Shown: positions 15,482-25,497, counted from the stretch's first letter. The stretch: DNA of 64,000 bases from Niallia circulans (GCF_007273535.1 NZ_RIBP01000004.1:186001-250000), one strand, 5' to 3'. Notes: generated from the letters alone by a model not told the origin. Numbers and translations are program-made.

Positions 15482-16255
15482 TTATGAAATAATATGGAAT
15501 CCAGAATCAACGTGGATGTTTTCGCCTGTTATTCCTCTTGCCATATCGCTGAATAAGAATACCGCAGTATCTCCGACTTCTTCAGGAGTTGTCGTTCTTC
15601 TTAGCGGTGAACGGTCTTCAATCTCCTTCAGGATGGAGTTAAAGTCACTGATTCCTTTTGCAGACAGGGTACGAATCGGTCCTGCTGAAATGGAATTGAC
15701 ACGAATTCCGTCTTTTCCTAAATCAGATGCTAAGTAACGAACACTTGCATCAAGAGAAGCCTTTGCCACACCCATTACATTGTAATTTCTGATAGCACGT
15801 TCGCCGCCCAAATACGTTAGAGTTACAATGCTTCCGCCTTCTGTCATTAACCCTTTCGCTTCTTTAGCAACAGCAGTCAATGAATATGAGCTGATGTTAT
15901 GGGCAAGCAAGAATCCTTCTCTTGTCGTATTCATGTAGTCCCCTTGAAGCTCTTCCTTGTTGGCAAAAGCAATGCAGTGAGCAATTCCATGAATTGTACC
16001 AACATCGTTCTTAATTGTTTGAAAGCATTTTGCAATGTCTTCGTCATTTGTTACATCACATGGCAAAACGATGCTATCCGATGTATCAAGTGTAGCCACA
16101 AGGTCACGTACACTTTTCTCCAATCTTTCCCCTGCATATGTGAACACTAAACGTGCACCTGCTTTATGAAGGGATGTCGCAATGCCCCATGCAATGCTTC
16201 GTTTGTTCGCTACACCCATAACGACATAGGTTTTTCCTGTTAATGAAAAGCTCAT
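15482..16255 (-). CDS. fabI: enoyl-[acyl-carrier-protein] reductase FabI
   Basis: 257 residues. FabI is a special SDR: cofactor motif GVANKRSIAWGIA at residues 14-26, Tyr148, and the catalytic Tyr158-x6-Lys165 pair. It performs the last step of each fatty-acid elongation cycle, reducing trans-2-enoyl-ACP with NAD(P)H. AGGAGG precedes the ATG. A FapR-type palindrome lies 32-48 bases upstream of the start, so malonyl-CoA-responsive repression is expected, as in B. subtilis. It appears monocistronic. Confidence 0.95.
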   Translation of the reverse strand: MSFSLTGKTYVVMGVANKRSIAWGIATSLHKAGARLVFTYAGERLEKSVRDLVATLDTSDSIVLPCDVTNDEDIAKCFQTIKNDVGTIHGIAHCIAFANKEELQGDYMNTTREGFLLAHNISSYSLTAVAKEAKGLMTEGGSIVTLTYLGGERAIRNYNVMGVAKASLDASVRYLASDLGKDGIRVNSISAGPIRTLSAKGISDFNSILKEIEDRSPLRRTTTPEEVGDTAVFLFSDMARGITGENIHVDSGFHIIS

Positions 16256-16286
16256 ATTTTATCCTCCTAATATATATTACAAGTTA

Positions 16287-16303
16287 TTAGTACCTAGTAC
16301 TAA
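16287..16303. promoter_or_regulatory. FapR operator upstream of fabI
   Basis: TTAGTACCTAGTACTAA is a near-perfect palindrome (odd centre) that fits the known FapR site built from TTAGTAC half-sites. Adjacent A and T extend it to 19 bp. It lies in the fabI leader/promoter. A second, weaker copy is found upstream of fabHA at 54646. Confidence 0.8.
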
Positions 16304-16375
16304 TTTTACTATACTATCACCAAAAAGAAAAGTACTGTACAGTAGTCATTTGGTTTATTTTCCAATGAAGTATTA

Positions 16376-18223
16376 TTATATTCGTTCTAAATTCCTCTTC
16401 AGTTCCCTTACATATTCTTCTGATCCCGTTACAATTAAGTGGTCATGTAGCTGAAGCTCCGTATCTCCATGCGGTATAACTGAATCTGCTCCCCTGAAAA
16501 TACGTACAAAAATAACGTCTCCTGTAAAAGGGAATTTTCTCAATGTCATTCCTTCAAATCCTTTATTTTTAATCGTAATTTCATGTAAGGAAGTCTCGTT
16601 ATTCCCTAACAAAGCAAGAATACTTGGTGATTGTATCATTGCCTTAAGCAGAGCCTTTGTTGATGTAAATGATGAAAATACTTCAATCCCTTCACTTTGC
16701 AGATAGGCTTCCCTTTCAATGTCTTCCATTCTGCATATAACCCTATCAATCCCAGCCTGCTTTAATAGAAGGCTCATTCTTTCATTTTCACTGCTGTCTC
16801 CAGTAGAAACAACTACAATATCTGATGCCACTATATTCGTATTCATGATTACTTCTTCGGTATAATTATCCAGCTCTGTTATTTCAAATAATGAATCAGC
16901 AATTTGTAAATTAAGCTTTTCTTGTTTTTTATGATAAAATTTCACCTTGTAATAAGGTGCCTTTAATTCTTGATATAGCTGCATTGTTATCTGATTTACA
17001 CCAATGATTGAAATATTTACTGCCTTTTCCCCTGCTGTTTCCTTTGGGAAAAGCTTTTTGAAAACGATTGGTGTAATAATACATGAGATTATTGCAACAA
17101 GAATAAATATCCCGCTCATTTGGGAGGTAATAATATTCATTCTTTCTCCTATTGTTGCTGCTGCAATTACTAAAGACAATGTCGAAGTCAATAAAAATCC
17201 TGATGACACTACAGTGCTGTTGTCATACCACTTCCTTAAATACAAGGAAGGCACCATCTTGCTTGCTAATAATGCCAGCAATAAGAGCGGTATAAATAAA
17301 AGCAGCATTGGATCCGTAAAAAGTGACCACAAATCCATCTTTACACCGATCATAACGAAAAATATGGGGATTAAAAATCCATAGCCAAACGAATCAAGTT
17401 GATGCACAAGCTCTTCATTCGGTGATAACAGCGATACAAGCACTCCTGCCAAAAATGCCCCAAGAATATTTTCTGCACCGACTGTTTCAGACAATGCTAC
17501 TAAGAAAATAATTAATGCAAATACAGCCCTTGTGCCGATCTGAACTGTTCCTTTTGACATAGAATCTGCCGTATTTTTGTTTTTAAAGCGTCTGCCTGCA
17601 AAGTATAAAAGCACTCCTGCTGCAAAGAGAATTAGTAACAGCCACGTGTTACCGCCGCTTTCATGAATGGAGGCAAATACTGCGAGCAGAATCATTGTTG
17701 CAAGATCTGCGATAACCGCAACAAGCAGGATTATTTGCCCTATTGCCGTTTTCATGATATTTGCTTCTTTTAAAGTTGGTACGACCACCCCAAGAGAAAT
17801 AGTAGAGATGATAATAGTCATTAAGAAAATACTATCCACAAAGCCTGCGAGCACAAATAAATAGCTCAGAATAAGGGATAAAACAAAGATAGCGACAAAG
17901 ATGATCATAGACGTTGAAAATGGCTTTGGCTCAAGCTTGCCATTCGACAACGTCTCTCTTTTTTTCTTGCTTGAAAAAGATTTAAAGTCTATCTCCAGTC
18001 CACTTAAAAACATGAGAAAAATAAATCCTAAAGTAGATAATGTCTCGAGCCAAGTATCCTGCTCTACAAGATTAAACCCGCTCTTTCCAATAATTAATCC
18101 CATTATTATTTCTGCAACCACGACAGGAATAACATTTAACTTAAGGCGGTGCAAAATAATCGGTGTCAGCAATGCCACAATAATGACAATCATTAAGGAC
18201 ATTACGGATGCGCCGTGTTCCAT
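16376..18223 (-). CDS. yjbQ: CPA2 monovalent cation:proton antiporter, YjbQ-like
   Basis: 615 residues from the ATG at 18223 with GGGGAGGAAAAGG upstream; the frame starts 12 codons earlier without a site. About 12 transmembrane segments fill residues 10-390 (Na+/H+ exchanger fold). A cytosolic RCK_N nucleotide-binding domain (VNISIIGVNQ onwards, about 400-510) and a C-terminal TrkA_C domain (IKNKGFEGMTLRKFPFTGDVIFV to the end) follow. Exchange of K+ or Na+ for H+, gated by nucleotides, is inferred from this layout. The adjacent mgtE is on the same strand, 43 bases upstream. Confidence 0.87.
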   Translation of the reverse strand: MEHGASVMSLMIVIIVALLTPIILHRLKLNVIPVVVAEIIMGLIIGKSGFNLVEQDTWLETLSTLGFIFLMFLSGLEIDFKSFSSKKKRETLSNGKLEPKPFSTSMIIFVAIFVLSLILSYLFVLAGFVDSIFLMTIIISTISLGVVVPTLKEANIMKTAIGQIILLVAVIADLATMILLAVFASIHESGGNTWLLLILFAAGVLLYFAGRRFKNKNTADSMSKGTVQIGTRAVFALIIFLVALSETVGAENILGAFLAGVLVSLLSPNEELVHQLDSFGYGFLIPIFFVMIGVKMDLWSLFTDPMLLLFIPLLLLALLASKMVPSLYLRKWYDNSTVVSSGFLLTSTLSLVIAAATIGERMNIITSQMSGIFILVAIISCIITPIVFKKLFPKETAGEKAVNISIIGVNQITMQLYQELKAPYYKVKFYHKKQEKLNLQIADSLFEITELDNYTEEVIMNTNIVASDIVVVSTGDSSENERMSLLLKQAGIDRVICRMEDIEREAYLQSEGIEVFSSFTSTKALLKAMIQSPSILALLGNNETSLHEITIKNKGFEGMTLRKFPFTGDVIFVRIFRGADSVIPHGDTELQLHDHLIVTGSEEYVRELKRNLERI

Positions 18224-18266
18224 TCCTTTTCCTCCCCTGAAAATAATGTTCATTATCATGTAAAAC

Positions 18267-19637
18267 TTAACTAGTCAAAAAACCCATAAACATTGTTGCC
18301 ATTCCAAAATAAATCAAAATACTAATAATATCATTTAATGTTGTAATAAACGGACCTGAGGCAACAGCAGGATCAATTTTTAGTTTATTCATTACGATCG
18401 GGATTATAGAACCAGCAATCGTAGCAACGATGAGTGTCCCTAAAATTGATGCCCCTACTAATAATCCTAAGTAAATATTGCCTTTCCAAAAATAAATGAC
18501 AAAGGTTACGAGAATCCCGCAGACTCCCCCTGTAATCAACCCTGTACCGGCTTCACGAATTATCAGCTTGAGCTTGCTCTCCTTCTCCAAGTCACCCGTC
18601 GCAATACCTCGTACAGCAACGGCTAAAGCCTGTGTCCCTGTGTTACCGGCCATTCCTGCAATAAGCGGGATGAAAACTGCGAGGATCGAAACATTACTCA
18701 ATATTTCCTCAAATCTGCCAATCAAGCTTGCTGTGAACATTCCTAAGAATAATAAAATAATCAGCCACGGCAATCTTTTTTTGGCAGCAGAAATAGGATG
18801 CTGGTCGACATAGTCCATATTAGATACTGCTGCAAGCTTAGAATAATCATCTGAAGCCTCTTCCTCGAGTACATCCACAATATCATCTATCGTAATGATA
18901 CCAAGCAGTCTCCTTTGAAAGTCCACTACTGGCAATGCGAGAAAATCATAGTCCCGCATTTTCCTTGCAGCTTCCTCCCTTGTTTGACTAACAGAAACAG
19001 AATAGACACTGTCATTCATGATGTCAGCAATAAGTGTATTATCGTCACTGATAATAAGATTCCTTAATGAAACGACCCCAACAAGAGCTTTCAGCTCATC
19101 AACCACATAAATATAATAAATCGTTTCGGCATTAGGAGCTTCCATCTTCAGCAAACTCATTGCTGCTGATACCGTCATATGGGAATACAAGCTAACATAC
19201 TCTAATGTCATAATACTCCCAGCAGTGTCTTCCTCATAATCCATCAATGCCTTCACATTGCTTGCCGCTTCAACCGACATAAGTGCAATATAGCTGATTG
19301 CCTGTTCTTTTTGAAGAGCATTTAAGATATCAGCTGCATCATCTGCCGACATGTTTGTAAAAATGTCGGCCACATAGGAAGGCAAAAGTCTGGCAAACAG
19401 CTCCTGATAATCACGATCCTCCATTTCTAAATGCTCAAACAGCTCCGCAATTTCTTCCGGTGCCAAAAAATGAAAGACAAGCTCCTGTTCTTCCTTCTCC
19501 AATTCCTTAAAAAATGAAGCTTGATCATACGGATGCAGATCTATAAACGCTTCTCTGAACTTCGTTAAGTTTGCATTTTGTAAAGAATGGAGCAATACTT
19601 TTTGTTTTTCTTCATAGATGCTCATAATCTCTTTCAA
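18267..19637 (-). CDS. mgtE: magnesium transporter MgtE
   Basis: 456 residues, usual size. An N-terminal helical MgtE_N domain (about 20-130) is followed by two CBS domains (about 140-260) that sense cytosolic Mg2+. Five transmembrane helices follow, with the pore signature PLIAGMAGNTGTQALAVAVRGIATG. It imports Mg2+ through the plasma membrane as a dimeric channel. The start is TTG at 19637, six bases after GGAGG; an ATG four codons in is less well placed. I see no M-box riboswitch in the 240-base gap to prpE. Confidence 0.93.
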   Translation of the reverse strand: MKEIMSIYEEKQKVLLHSLQNANLTKFREAFIDLHPYDQASFFKELEKEEQELVFHFLAPEEIAELFEHLEMEDRDYQELFARLLPSYVADIFTNMSADDAADILNALQKEQAISYIALMSVEAASNVKALMDYEEDTAGSIMTLEYVSLYSHMTVSAAMSLLKMEAPNAETIYYIYVVDELKALVGVVSLRNLIISDDNTLIADIMNDSVYSVSVSQTREEAARKMRDYDFLALPVVDFQRRLLGIITIDDIVDVLEEEASDDYSKLAAVSNMDYVDQHPISAAKKRLPWLIILLFLGMFTASLIGRFEEILSNVSILAVFIPLIAGMAGNTGTQALAVAVRGIATGDLEKESKLKLIIREAGTGLITGGVCGILVTFVIYFWKGNIYLGLLVGASILGTLIVATIAGSIIPIVMNKLKIDPAVASGPFITTLNDIISILIYFGMATMFMGFLTS

Positions 19638-19877
19638 TCATATCCTCCTTTCAAAAGATTCCTTTATACTAACAAACCAAGTAAGATTTGTCGTCCATCT
19701 CACTAATTTCACACAGAAATTTATTATTTGTTTACAAAATAATGACTGTAAATAAGAGAGGCTATTATATATTCCCCTTTTTTCAGTAAGTAAAACTTTC
19801 ATGTTACCTCATAATATTCTGTTTCCTACAAAAGCTAATGGATACGACAAGTAGGACTTAATAGTTGGAGGAAAGAT

Positions 19878-20615
19878 ATGAAACTGGATATTATTGGAGA
19901 CGTTCATGGTTGCTTTGAAGAACTTCAAGCTTTAACAACAAAGCTTGGATATAGTTGGGATTCAGGTTATCCCGTTCATCCAGAGGAAAGGAAGCTTGCT
20001 TTTGTCGGTGATCTAACAGACCGCGGCCCTTTTTCCCTTCGTGTTATCGAGGTTGTTTGCACACTGATTGAAAAAAAATTAGGTTATTATGTGCCTGGAA
20101 ATCACTGCAACAAATTATATCGCTATTTTTTAGGAAGGAAGGTCCAAATTAAGCATGGCTTGGAAACAACAGTAGAAGAGCTAACACAATTGAAGCACAA
20201 GGATAGAGAGCTTATTAAAACTAGATTTATGAAGCTATATGATAATTCCCCTTTATACCAAGTCCTTGATAACGGGAAGCTTATCATTGCCCATGCAGGG
20301 ATTAAAGAAGAGTTTATCGGCAAGCATTCAGACAAGGTGAAAACATTTGTCCTATATGGAGATATAACAGGCGAAACACATCCTGACGGTTCACCTGTCC
20401 GCATGGATTGGGCAAAGTCTTATTCAGGAAATGCAGTGATTGTGTATGGGCATACACCTGTAAAAGAGGTTCGTAAAGTTAATAATACCTTTAATATTGA
20501 TACAGGGGCAGTATTCGGAGGACAGCTTTCTGCGTTAAGCTATCCAGAATGGACAATACAATCTGTGCCTTCTTCCATGCCTTTTGTTGCAGAGAAATTT
20601 CGTTCGTTTGAATAA
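19878..20615 (+). CDS. prpE: bis(5'-nucleosyl)-tetraphosphatase PrpE
   Basis: 245 residues, calcineurin-like metallophosphoesterase. Metal and phosphate motifs are GDVHG (7-11), GDLTDRG (44-50) and GNH (74-76), with later YGHTP. PrpE of B. subtilis hydrolyses Ap4A-type dinucleotides and influences spore germination. GGAGG precedes the ATG. It is divergent from mgtE and ends at a bidirectional terminator. In B. subtilis (yjbP) it is likewise next to yjbO. Confidence 0.93.
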   Translation: MKLDIIGDVHGCFEELQALTTKLGYSWDSGYPVHPEERKLAFVGDLTDRGPFSLRVIEVVCTLIEKKLGYYVPGNHCNKLYRYFLGRKVQIKHGLETTVEELTQLKHKDRELIKTRFMKLYDNSPLYQVLDNGKLIIAHAGIKEEFIGKHSDKVKTFVLYGDITGETHPDGSPVRMDWAKSYSGNAVIVYGHTPVKEVRKVNNTFNIDTGAVFGGQLSALSYPEWTIQSVPSSMPFVAEKFRSFE

Positions 20616-20623
20616 TAAAAAAA

Positions 20624-20656
20624 GAGTCCAAGGCCTAAAACCTTGGTCTCCTTTTT
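20624..20656. terminator. bidirectional terminator prpE / yjbO
   Basis: GAG-T-CCAAGG pairs with CCTTGG-T-CTC around a CCTAAAA loop, with A7 before and T5 after. It touches the stop codon of the convergent pseudouridine synthase gene. Confidence 0.8.
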
Positions 20657-21537
20657 CACTCAATAAGCTTTTTCATATCTTCAGGAAGGTCAATGGAAAA
20701 CTCGATATCACGGCCAGAGATCGGATGGATAAATGCTAGTTTCGAACAATGGAGTGCTTGCCTCCCCATTGTGTTTCGTGCCCCGCCATATAAATCATCG
20801 CCGACAAGCGGATGTCCGATATATGAAAGATGAACACGGATTTGATGTGTTCTGCCCGTTTCCAAGGAGAGCCCGACAGCAGCAAATGCCTTATGTTGAC
20901 TTAAAACATGATAGTGCGTTATTGCCGTCTGTTCGCCCTCTCTCACTTCCCTTTTAATGATACTGTCTCCACATCTGCCTATTGGAGCATTGATTGTACC
21001 GTGCATTTCAGTAAAAACACCTTCAGCAAAGGCTGTATAATTTCGTTGGACTAAACCGCCCTTTTGCTGTTCACTTAAAAGGTGGTGGATATGACGATGC
21101 TTTGCAATAAGGACAACGCCTGATGTATCTCTGTCCAGCCTTGTCACAATATGTGTCGTTGCAGCTATTTTTCGTTTCGTATAATAACCGAAAATTGCAT
21201 TTGCAAGGCTGCCTGAAGGATGCTCTCTTGAAGGAATTGTGTTCATGCCGCTCGGCTTAACCACAATTAGCAGAAAATCATCCTCATAGATAATTTCAAG
21301 CGGTATTTCTTCTGGAACCAAGCCGGCACTTGGCTTTTCGACAGGGAAAGCTACGGAAATTTGATCGCCCTTTTTTACTCTATAGCGGACATTCTGCTCT
21401 AAATTATTGACGGTTATCTTACCGCCTTTGAATTTAATATCGGTGAGCGCTGATTTTGAAATTGATTTCTCTTTTAGAAAATCCTTCAGCAGCACTTCCC
21501 TGTCCTCTTCCATGATCCAGTCTAACTTAAATGTCAC
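20656..21537 (-). CDS. yjbO: RluA-family pseudouridine synthase, YjbO-like
   Basis: 293 residues. An N-terminal S4-like region (VLLKDFLKEKSISKSALTDIKFKGGKITVN) precedes the catalytic domain. The catalytic Asp is in HIVTRLDRDTSGVVLIAK, and the later GRTHQIRVH motif is present. It isomerises uridine to pseudouridine in RNA; the target position is not known. The start is GTG at 21537 with AGGAG about ten bases upstream; ATG eight codons in is the alternative. It follows nadK by 27 bases and is the distal gene of relQ-nadK-yjbO. Confidence 0.9.
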   Translation of the reverse strand: MTFKLDWIMEEDREVLLKDFLKEKSISKSALTDIKFKGGKITVNNLEQNVRYRVKKGDQISVAFPVEKPSAGLVPEEIPLEIIYEDDFLLIVVKPSGMNTIPSREHPSGSLANAIFGYYTKRKIAATTHIVTRLDRDTSGVVLIAKHRHIHHLLSEQQKGGLVQRNYTAFAEGVFTEMHGTINAPIGRCGDSIIKREVREGEQTAITHYHVLSQHKAFAAVGLSLETGRTHQIRVHLSYIGHPLVGDDLYGGARNTMGRQALHCSKLAFIHPISGRDIEFSIDLPEDMKKLIE

Positions 21538-21564
21538 ACACCTTGCACTCCTATTTCCTTTTTA

Positions 21565-22359
21565 TCATTCCGAAATGAAAGAATCATGAACCCTTTTCCA
21601 AAATGGAAATGATCTGTATCTTGCAAATCGTATTTTCTCTTCGGCAACCCGATAATGAATTGATTTTACTTTCTTATGAAGCAGTGTCAAATGATCGATG
21701 GAAATACGGAAATCAGGCTCATTAACAGGACGCAGCACGCATGTATGATGCTCAGGGATTATAAGCGGAGAGCCTACTGTTCGAAAGACACGATTATTTA
21801 TTGAGGCCATTTCTGCCAATTGTATCGCTCTAATAGATGGATGAAGCAGTGCTCCTCCTAAGGCTTTATTATAAGCTGTGCTTCCTGACGGTGTTGAAAC
21901 ACATAATCCGTCTCCTCTAAAGCGCTCAAAATGTTCACCTCTTATTTCTACATCCATCACAAACGTGCCGTCAATACTTTTAACAGTTGATTCATTGAGA
22001 GCAAGATATCTCGTTTCCTTTTCCTCATCCTGATATTGAACTGTCACTTCAAGCAGCGGATATTCGACAACACTGTAAGGCGTCTTTGCTATTGCTATAA
22101 CTAGCTTTTCAATTTCATCTGGCGTCCAGTCGGCATAAAAGCCAAGATGACCTGTGTGAACTCCAACAAAAGCAGTTTTGTCTAAGCGGCTGCTGTAACG
22201 GTGAAACGCATATAATAAAGTTCCATCCCCACCGACTGAAATGACGATATCCGGCTCTTCTTCCTCATACTCCATCTCAAAATCAAGCAAGTATTGCTTT
22301 AATAGCTGTACCAAGTTATCCGATTTTGAATCACCTTTTGAGGTTACGGCAAATTTCAT
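21565..22359 (-). CDS. nadK: NAD kinase
   Basis: 264 residues, the normal size for the Bacillus NAD kinase YjbN/NadF. The signature GGDGT lies at 43-47, and the second motif is in [28 protein letters not shown]. It phosphorylates NAD to NADP with ATP or polyphosphate. GAGGAG precedes the ATG. It is the middle gene between the alarmone synthetase relQ and yjbO, the same three-gene order as in B. subtilis. Confidence 0.95.
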   Translation of the reverse strand: MKFAVTSKGDSKSDNLVQLLKQYLLDFEMEYEEEEPDIVISVGGDGTLLYAFHRYSSRLDKTAFVGVHTGHLGFYADWTPDEIEKLVIAIAKTPYSVVEYPLLEVTVQYQDEEKETRYLALNESTVKSIDGTFVMDVEIRGEHFERFRGDGLCVSTPSGSTAYNKALGGALLHPSIRAIQLAEMASINNRVFRTVGSPLIIPEHHTCVLRPVNEPDFRISIDHLTLLHKKVKSIHYRVAEEKIRFARYRSFPFWKRVHDSFISE

Positions 22360-22391
22360 TTTTTATAGCTCCTCTTTGAAATGATGAAAAA

Positions 22392-23024
22392 TCATTTTTT
22401 CCTGTCCTTCTTCTCTTTTTTTCGATTGAAAAAAGCTTGTGCTTCCTGGATTTCTCCGCGAATAAGTGACATTTCCTTATCGAGGCGGAAGGCAGCTTCA
22501 GCTGCTCCCTGCAATCTCATTTGGATATCCTTTGGAAATTGCCCTTTATATTTATAGTTAAGTGAATGTTCAATCGTTGCCCAGAAGTTCATAGCTAGCG
22601 TACGAATCTGTATTTCCATTAACAGCTTCTTCTCACCGTTGATCGTTTGAACGGGATAACTAATTACAACATGATAAGAGCGATAGCCGCTCTCTTTTCT
22701 GTGAAGGATATAGTCTCTTTCCTCGACAATTTCAAAATCATTACGCTGTCTTAGTAATTCTACTACTCTTATAATATCGTCAACAAACGGACACATCATA
22801 CGCAGACCAGCTATATCCTGCATCTCTGTTCCTAACTTGTCTAAAGGTATCCCCTTTTCATTTGCCTTATCAAGAATGCTTGCTATCGGCTTCACTCTTC
22901 CTGTGACAAATTCAATCGGTGAATGCTCATCCTCGTGCTCAAACTGGCGTCTCATGCCCTTTAGCTTCACTTTTAATTCATCTACCGCTTGTTTATAAGG
23001 GGCTAAAAATTGATCCCACTGCAT
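22392..23024 (-). CDS. relQ: small alarmone synthetase (GTP pyrophosphokinase) RelQ/YjbM
   Basis: 210 residues, a single synthetase domain without hydrolase or regulatory parts. Motifs are VTGRVKPIASILDK, DIAGLRMMC, ESGYRSYH and EIQIRTLAMNFWATIEHSLNYKYK. It transfers pyrophosphate from ATP to GDP/GTP to make (p)ppGpp. The ATG at 23024 is six bases after GGGGTG and is preferred, although a GTG nine bases earlier (23033) would give an N-terminus of the same length as B. subtilis YjbM. It is the first gene of the relQ-nadK-yjbO operon. Confidence 0.93.
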   Translation of the reverse strand: MQWDQFLAPYKQAVDELKVKLKGMRRQFEHEDEHSPIEFVTGRVKPIASILDKANEKGIPLDKLGTEMQDIAGLRMMCPFVDDIIRVVELLRQRNDFEIVEERDYILHRKESGYRSYHVVISYPVQTINGEKKLLMEIQIRTLAMNFWATIEHSLNYKYKGQFPKDIQMRLQGAAEAAFRLDKEMSLIRGEIQEAQAFFNRKKEKKDRKK

Positions 23025-23080
23025 GTATAACACCCCATTTTCATAGGTTTCCTTCTTTGTATGTAAGTATATTTCTACTA

Positions 23081-23449
23081 TTAAGAAAATACGGACGTAA
23101 CAGCCTGCTCCATTTCTTCCCCGTAATTGCCGTTACCCTCAATATTATCAATTAAGTATTCCATTTCTTCTTTCCAATCAATCAACTCAAGGTTGTCTTG
23201 GCCATTTGACAAATATAGTTTAAGATTTGCTGCTAAGCCTTCCTTAATGCTCGGCCAAATATCCTTATGAAGGACAATATAAACATACTCGTCTTCTTTT
23301 TCTGCTATATATATAAATGCGAAAGAATCAGAATCAACCAGAATTTGTCCCTTAGGTGTCAGCTGGCTAACTGGGTAACTTTCGTCTACTTTCAAGCTGA
23401 TCTTTGTATCTGCTATTTCTGCCTTTAGTACTTGTAGTTTTTCTGTCAT
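23081..23449 (-). CDS. yjbL: YjbL-like hypothetical protein (UPF0738)
   Basis: 122 residues from the ATG at 23449, which follows GGAGGGTGGAG; an in-frame upstream TTG lies within that site. Cytosolic, acidic, with no cysteine or membrane helix. The pattern ILVDSDSFAFIYIAEKEDEYVYIVL fits the Bacillus YjbL family. Function is unknown. It is upstream of relQ on the same strand and divergent from yjbK. Confidence 0.85.
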   Translation of the reverse strand: MTEKLQVLKAEIADTKISLKVDESYPVSQLTPKGQILVDSDSFAFIYIAEKEDEYVYIVLHKDIWPSIKEGLAANLKLYLSNGQDNLELIDWKEEMEYLIDNIEGNGNYGEEMEQAVTSVFS

Positions 23450-23593
23450 TTCTCCACCCTCCAACTATGCACTATTTTACCACATTGCTTAAATTTATCC
23501 TAAACATTGCGGTTAGAAACAAACAAAGAGATAATAAATACAAGAAGATAATTAATTAAGTACGGGAAAAATGCCGTGAAAGGATATTAGATA

Positions 23594-24184
23594 ATGGAGA
23601 AAAACATCGAAATTGAATTTAAAAACATGCTTACAAAAACGGAATACAATAAGTTACTTAACCATTTCCAAGTGAAGGAAACTGAATTGTTCAAGCAGGA
23701 GAACCATTATTTTGATACAAAGAACTTTGAACTTAAAGAGCGCAGTTCTGCTCTTCGCATCCGTAAAAAGCAATCAGGCTATGAACTGACATTAAAGCAG
23801 CCTTGTGATGATGGCTTGCTCGAAACAAATAAGCAGCTCACTGTCGAAGCTGGTGAGGAAATGATTCAAACTGGTAAAATAAATGACGAACAGTTTGCAT
23901 CCATTTTAGAAGAAATGGGAATTTCTCCTGAGAGTATTGTCTATTTCGGTTCACTAAGCACAATACGCGCAGAAAAGGAAACTGGAAATGGTTTACTAGT
24001 TTTTGACCACAGTTTTTATTTAAATATCGAAGATTATGAGTTAGAATATGAAGTAAGCGACAGAAAAGAAGGACAAGCCCATTTCCAAGAGCTTCTCGAT
24101 TCTTTTCAGATTCCAATAAGAGAGACGAAAAATAAAGTAAGAAGATTTTATGAACAAAAATATACGAACGATATAAATTCATAA
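23594..24184 (+). CDS. yjbK: CYTH-domain protein YjbK
   Basis: 196 residues. The CYTH/triphosphate-tunnel signature ExExK appears as IEIEFK at residues 5-10, with alternating charged strands ([18 protein letters not shown]) forming the tunnel. The family hydrolyses inorganic triphosphate or acts on other triphosphate substrates with Mg2+. AAAGG precedes the ATG. In B. subtilis it stands next to relQ, as here, but a direct link with alarmone metabolism is only inference. It is followed by yjbJ. Confidence 0.88.
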   Translation: MEKNIEIEFKNMLTKTEYNKLLNHFQVKETELFKQENHYFDTKNFELKERSSALRIRKKQSGYELTLKQPCDDGLLETNKQLTVEAGEEMIQTGKINDEQFASILEEMGISPESIVYFGSLSTIRAEKETGNGLLVFDHSFYLNIEDYELEYEVSDRKEGQAHFQELLDSFQIPIRETKNKVRRFYEQKYTNDINS

Positions 24185-24213
24185 CAAAGTTTACCAGTAT
24201 ATGGAGGAACTAC

Positions 24214-24873
24214 ATGAAAATAGATCAATTAAAAGCTTTGTTTGAGCTTCAGGCAATGCAAAGTATGACAACTGGAACATCTAACAGTTCCTCTTCTTCA
24301 ACAAATCTATTTCAAGAGCTTCTCGGCAGTTTCACATCAAGCGGGACAGGAATTGCAGACAGTATCATTCAAAATACGCTCGGAAGCAATTCTGGAGTTA
24401 GTACAATTAATAGTGCAAACTTTTTGCAATCAAGTACAAACAGCTCCTTGCTGCCAATTAGTTTGACTAAATTGGCGAAAACTGACTCGAGCTCCACAAG
24501 TGACTTCGATGATATTATTAAACAAGCTGCTGCTAAATACGGAGTCCCGGAAAAGCTGATTAGCTCTGTCATCAAGGTAGAATCGAATTTCAATCCAAAC
24601 GCAACAAGCTATGTTGGTGCATCAGGTCTTATGCAATTGATGCCTTCTACCGCAAGAGGCTTAGGAGTAGATAATGTTTTTGACCCAGAACAAAATATTA
24701 TGGGCGGTACGAAATATTTAAAGCAAATGCTCACGAAGTATGACGGTAACGTTAGCCTCGCACTGGCTGCCTATAATGCAGGTCCTGGCAATGTTAACAA
24801 ATACGGAGGAATACCTCCTTTTAAAGAAACACAAAACTATGTTGCGAAAGTAACACAGCACTATACGGCATAA
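24214..24873 (+). CDS. yjbJ: lytic transglycosylase (SLT domain) YjbJ
   Basis: 219 residues. A Ser/Thr/Asn-rich N-terminal region (20-95) without a clear signal peptide precedes an SLT domain. Catalytic Glu123 lies in [12 protein letters not shown], followed by [15 protein letters not shown] (139-153) and [10 protein letters not shown] (185-194). It cleaves the glycan strands of peptidoglycan to 1,6-anhydro ends. GGAGG precedes the ATG. Absence of a classical signal peptide is typical for this Bacillus protein, so the export route is unclear. It probably shares a transcript with yjbK, 29 bases upstream. Confidence 0.9.
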   Translation: MKIDQLKALFELQAMQSMTTGTSNSSSSSTNLFQELLGSFTSSGTGIADSIIQNTLGSNSGVSTINSANFLQSSTNSSLLPISLTKLAKTDSSSTSDFDDIIKQAAAKYGVPEKLISSVIKVESNFNPNATSYVGASGLMQLMPSTARGLGVDNVFDPEQNIMGGTKYLKQMLTKYDGNVSLALAAYNAGPGNVNKYGGIPPFKETQNYVAKVTQHYTA

Positions 24874-24879
24874 TATTAC

Positions 24880-24912
24880 TCGGCAGGTCCTGCAATACAG
24901 GCCTGCTTTCCT
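24880..24912 (+). terminator. possible terminator after yjbJ
   Basis: GCAGG-TCCTG and CAGG-CCTGC form an interrupted hairpin followed by TTTCCTT. The stem is good, but the U-tract is weak. Confidence 0.4.
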
Positions 24913-25113
24913 TGGCTCTATATCCGGTGTTTTTAACAGTGGGTATTTTTTATTGAAAAAATTCACACAAAATAAATTAAGGCATAAACAATGACAGATG
25001 ATAATAAAGTTTTACAAGCTATTTATTTGTACAATGAAAAAACCATTGGTAAAATAGCAATAGAATGATTTTTATATTAAATTTTTTTATCATCCAAAAA
25101 AGGAGTTTTAATT

Positions 25114-25497
25114 ATGGTCAATAAAATGCCTACTCCATATGATGTTATTGGGGAAAAAACGCTTAGCCATCTTGTTGATGCTTTTTATGAGCGTGTTGGC
25201 AATCACCCCGAATTAGCTCCTATATTTCCAGATGACTTAACTGAAACTGCAAGAAAGCAAAAACAGTTTCTTACACAATATTTAGGAGGGCCATCTATAT
25301 ATACAGAGGAGCATGGCCATCCAATGCTTAGGGCAAGGCATCTGCCTTTTCCTATTACAGAAAAGCGTGCAAAAGCATGGCTTTCCTGCATGAGTGAAGC
25401 CATGGATGAAGTTGAGCTAGATGACTCCATTCGTGAAGGACTTTTTTCAAGACTTGCTTTGACCGCAAAACACATGATCAATTCGGAGGAAAACTGA
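25114..25497 (+). CDS. yjbI: group II truncated hemoglobin YjbI
   Basis: 127 residues. The 2-on-2 globin fold is indicated by Tyr25 (B10) in DAFYERV, PIFPDDL, QKQFLTQYLGGP, and the proximal heme ligand His76 in RARHLPFPI. Such proteins bind O2 or NO. AAGGAG lies nine bases before the ATG. It is directly followed, after 19 bases, by spxH, the same pair as in B. subtilis. A degenerate Rex-like sequence lies 150 bases upstream. Confidence 0.93.
   Translation: MVNKMPTPYDVIGEKTLSHLVDAFYERVGNHPELAPIFPDDLTETARKQKQFLTQYLGGPSIYTEEHGHPMLRARHLPFPITEKRAKAWLSCMSEAMDEVELDDSIREGLFSRLALTAKHMINSEEN

Noticed and set aside
16333..16344. Palindrome TACTGTACAGTA between fabI and the antiporter gene
   Set aside because: A 12-base palindrome without a matching family or a second copy; the FapR site already explains fabI control.
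19638..19877. M-box magnesium riboswitch upstream of mgtE
   Set aside because: I looked for the conserved M-box segments and found none; the 240-base gap is also shared with divergent prpE.
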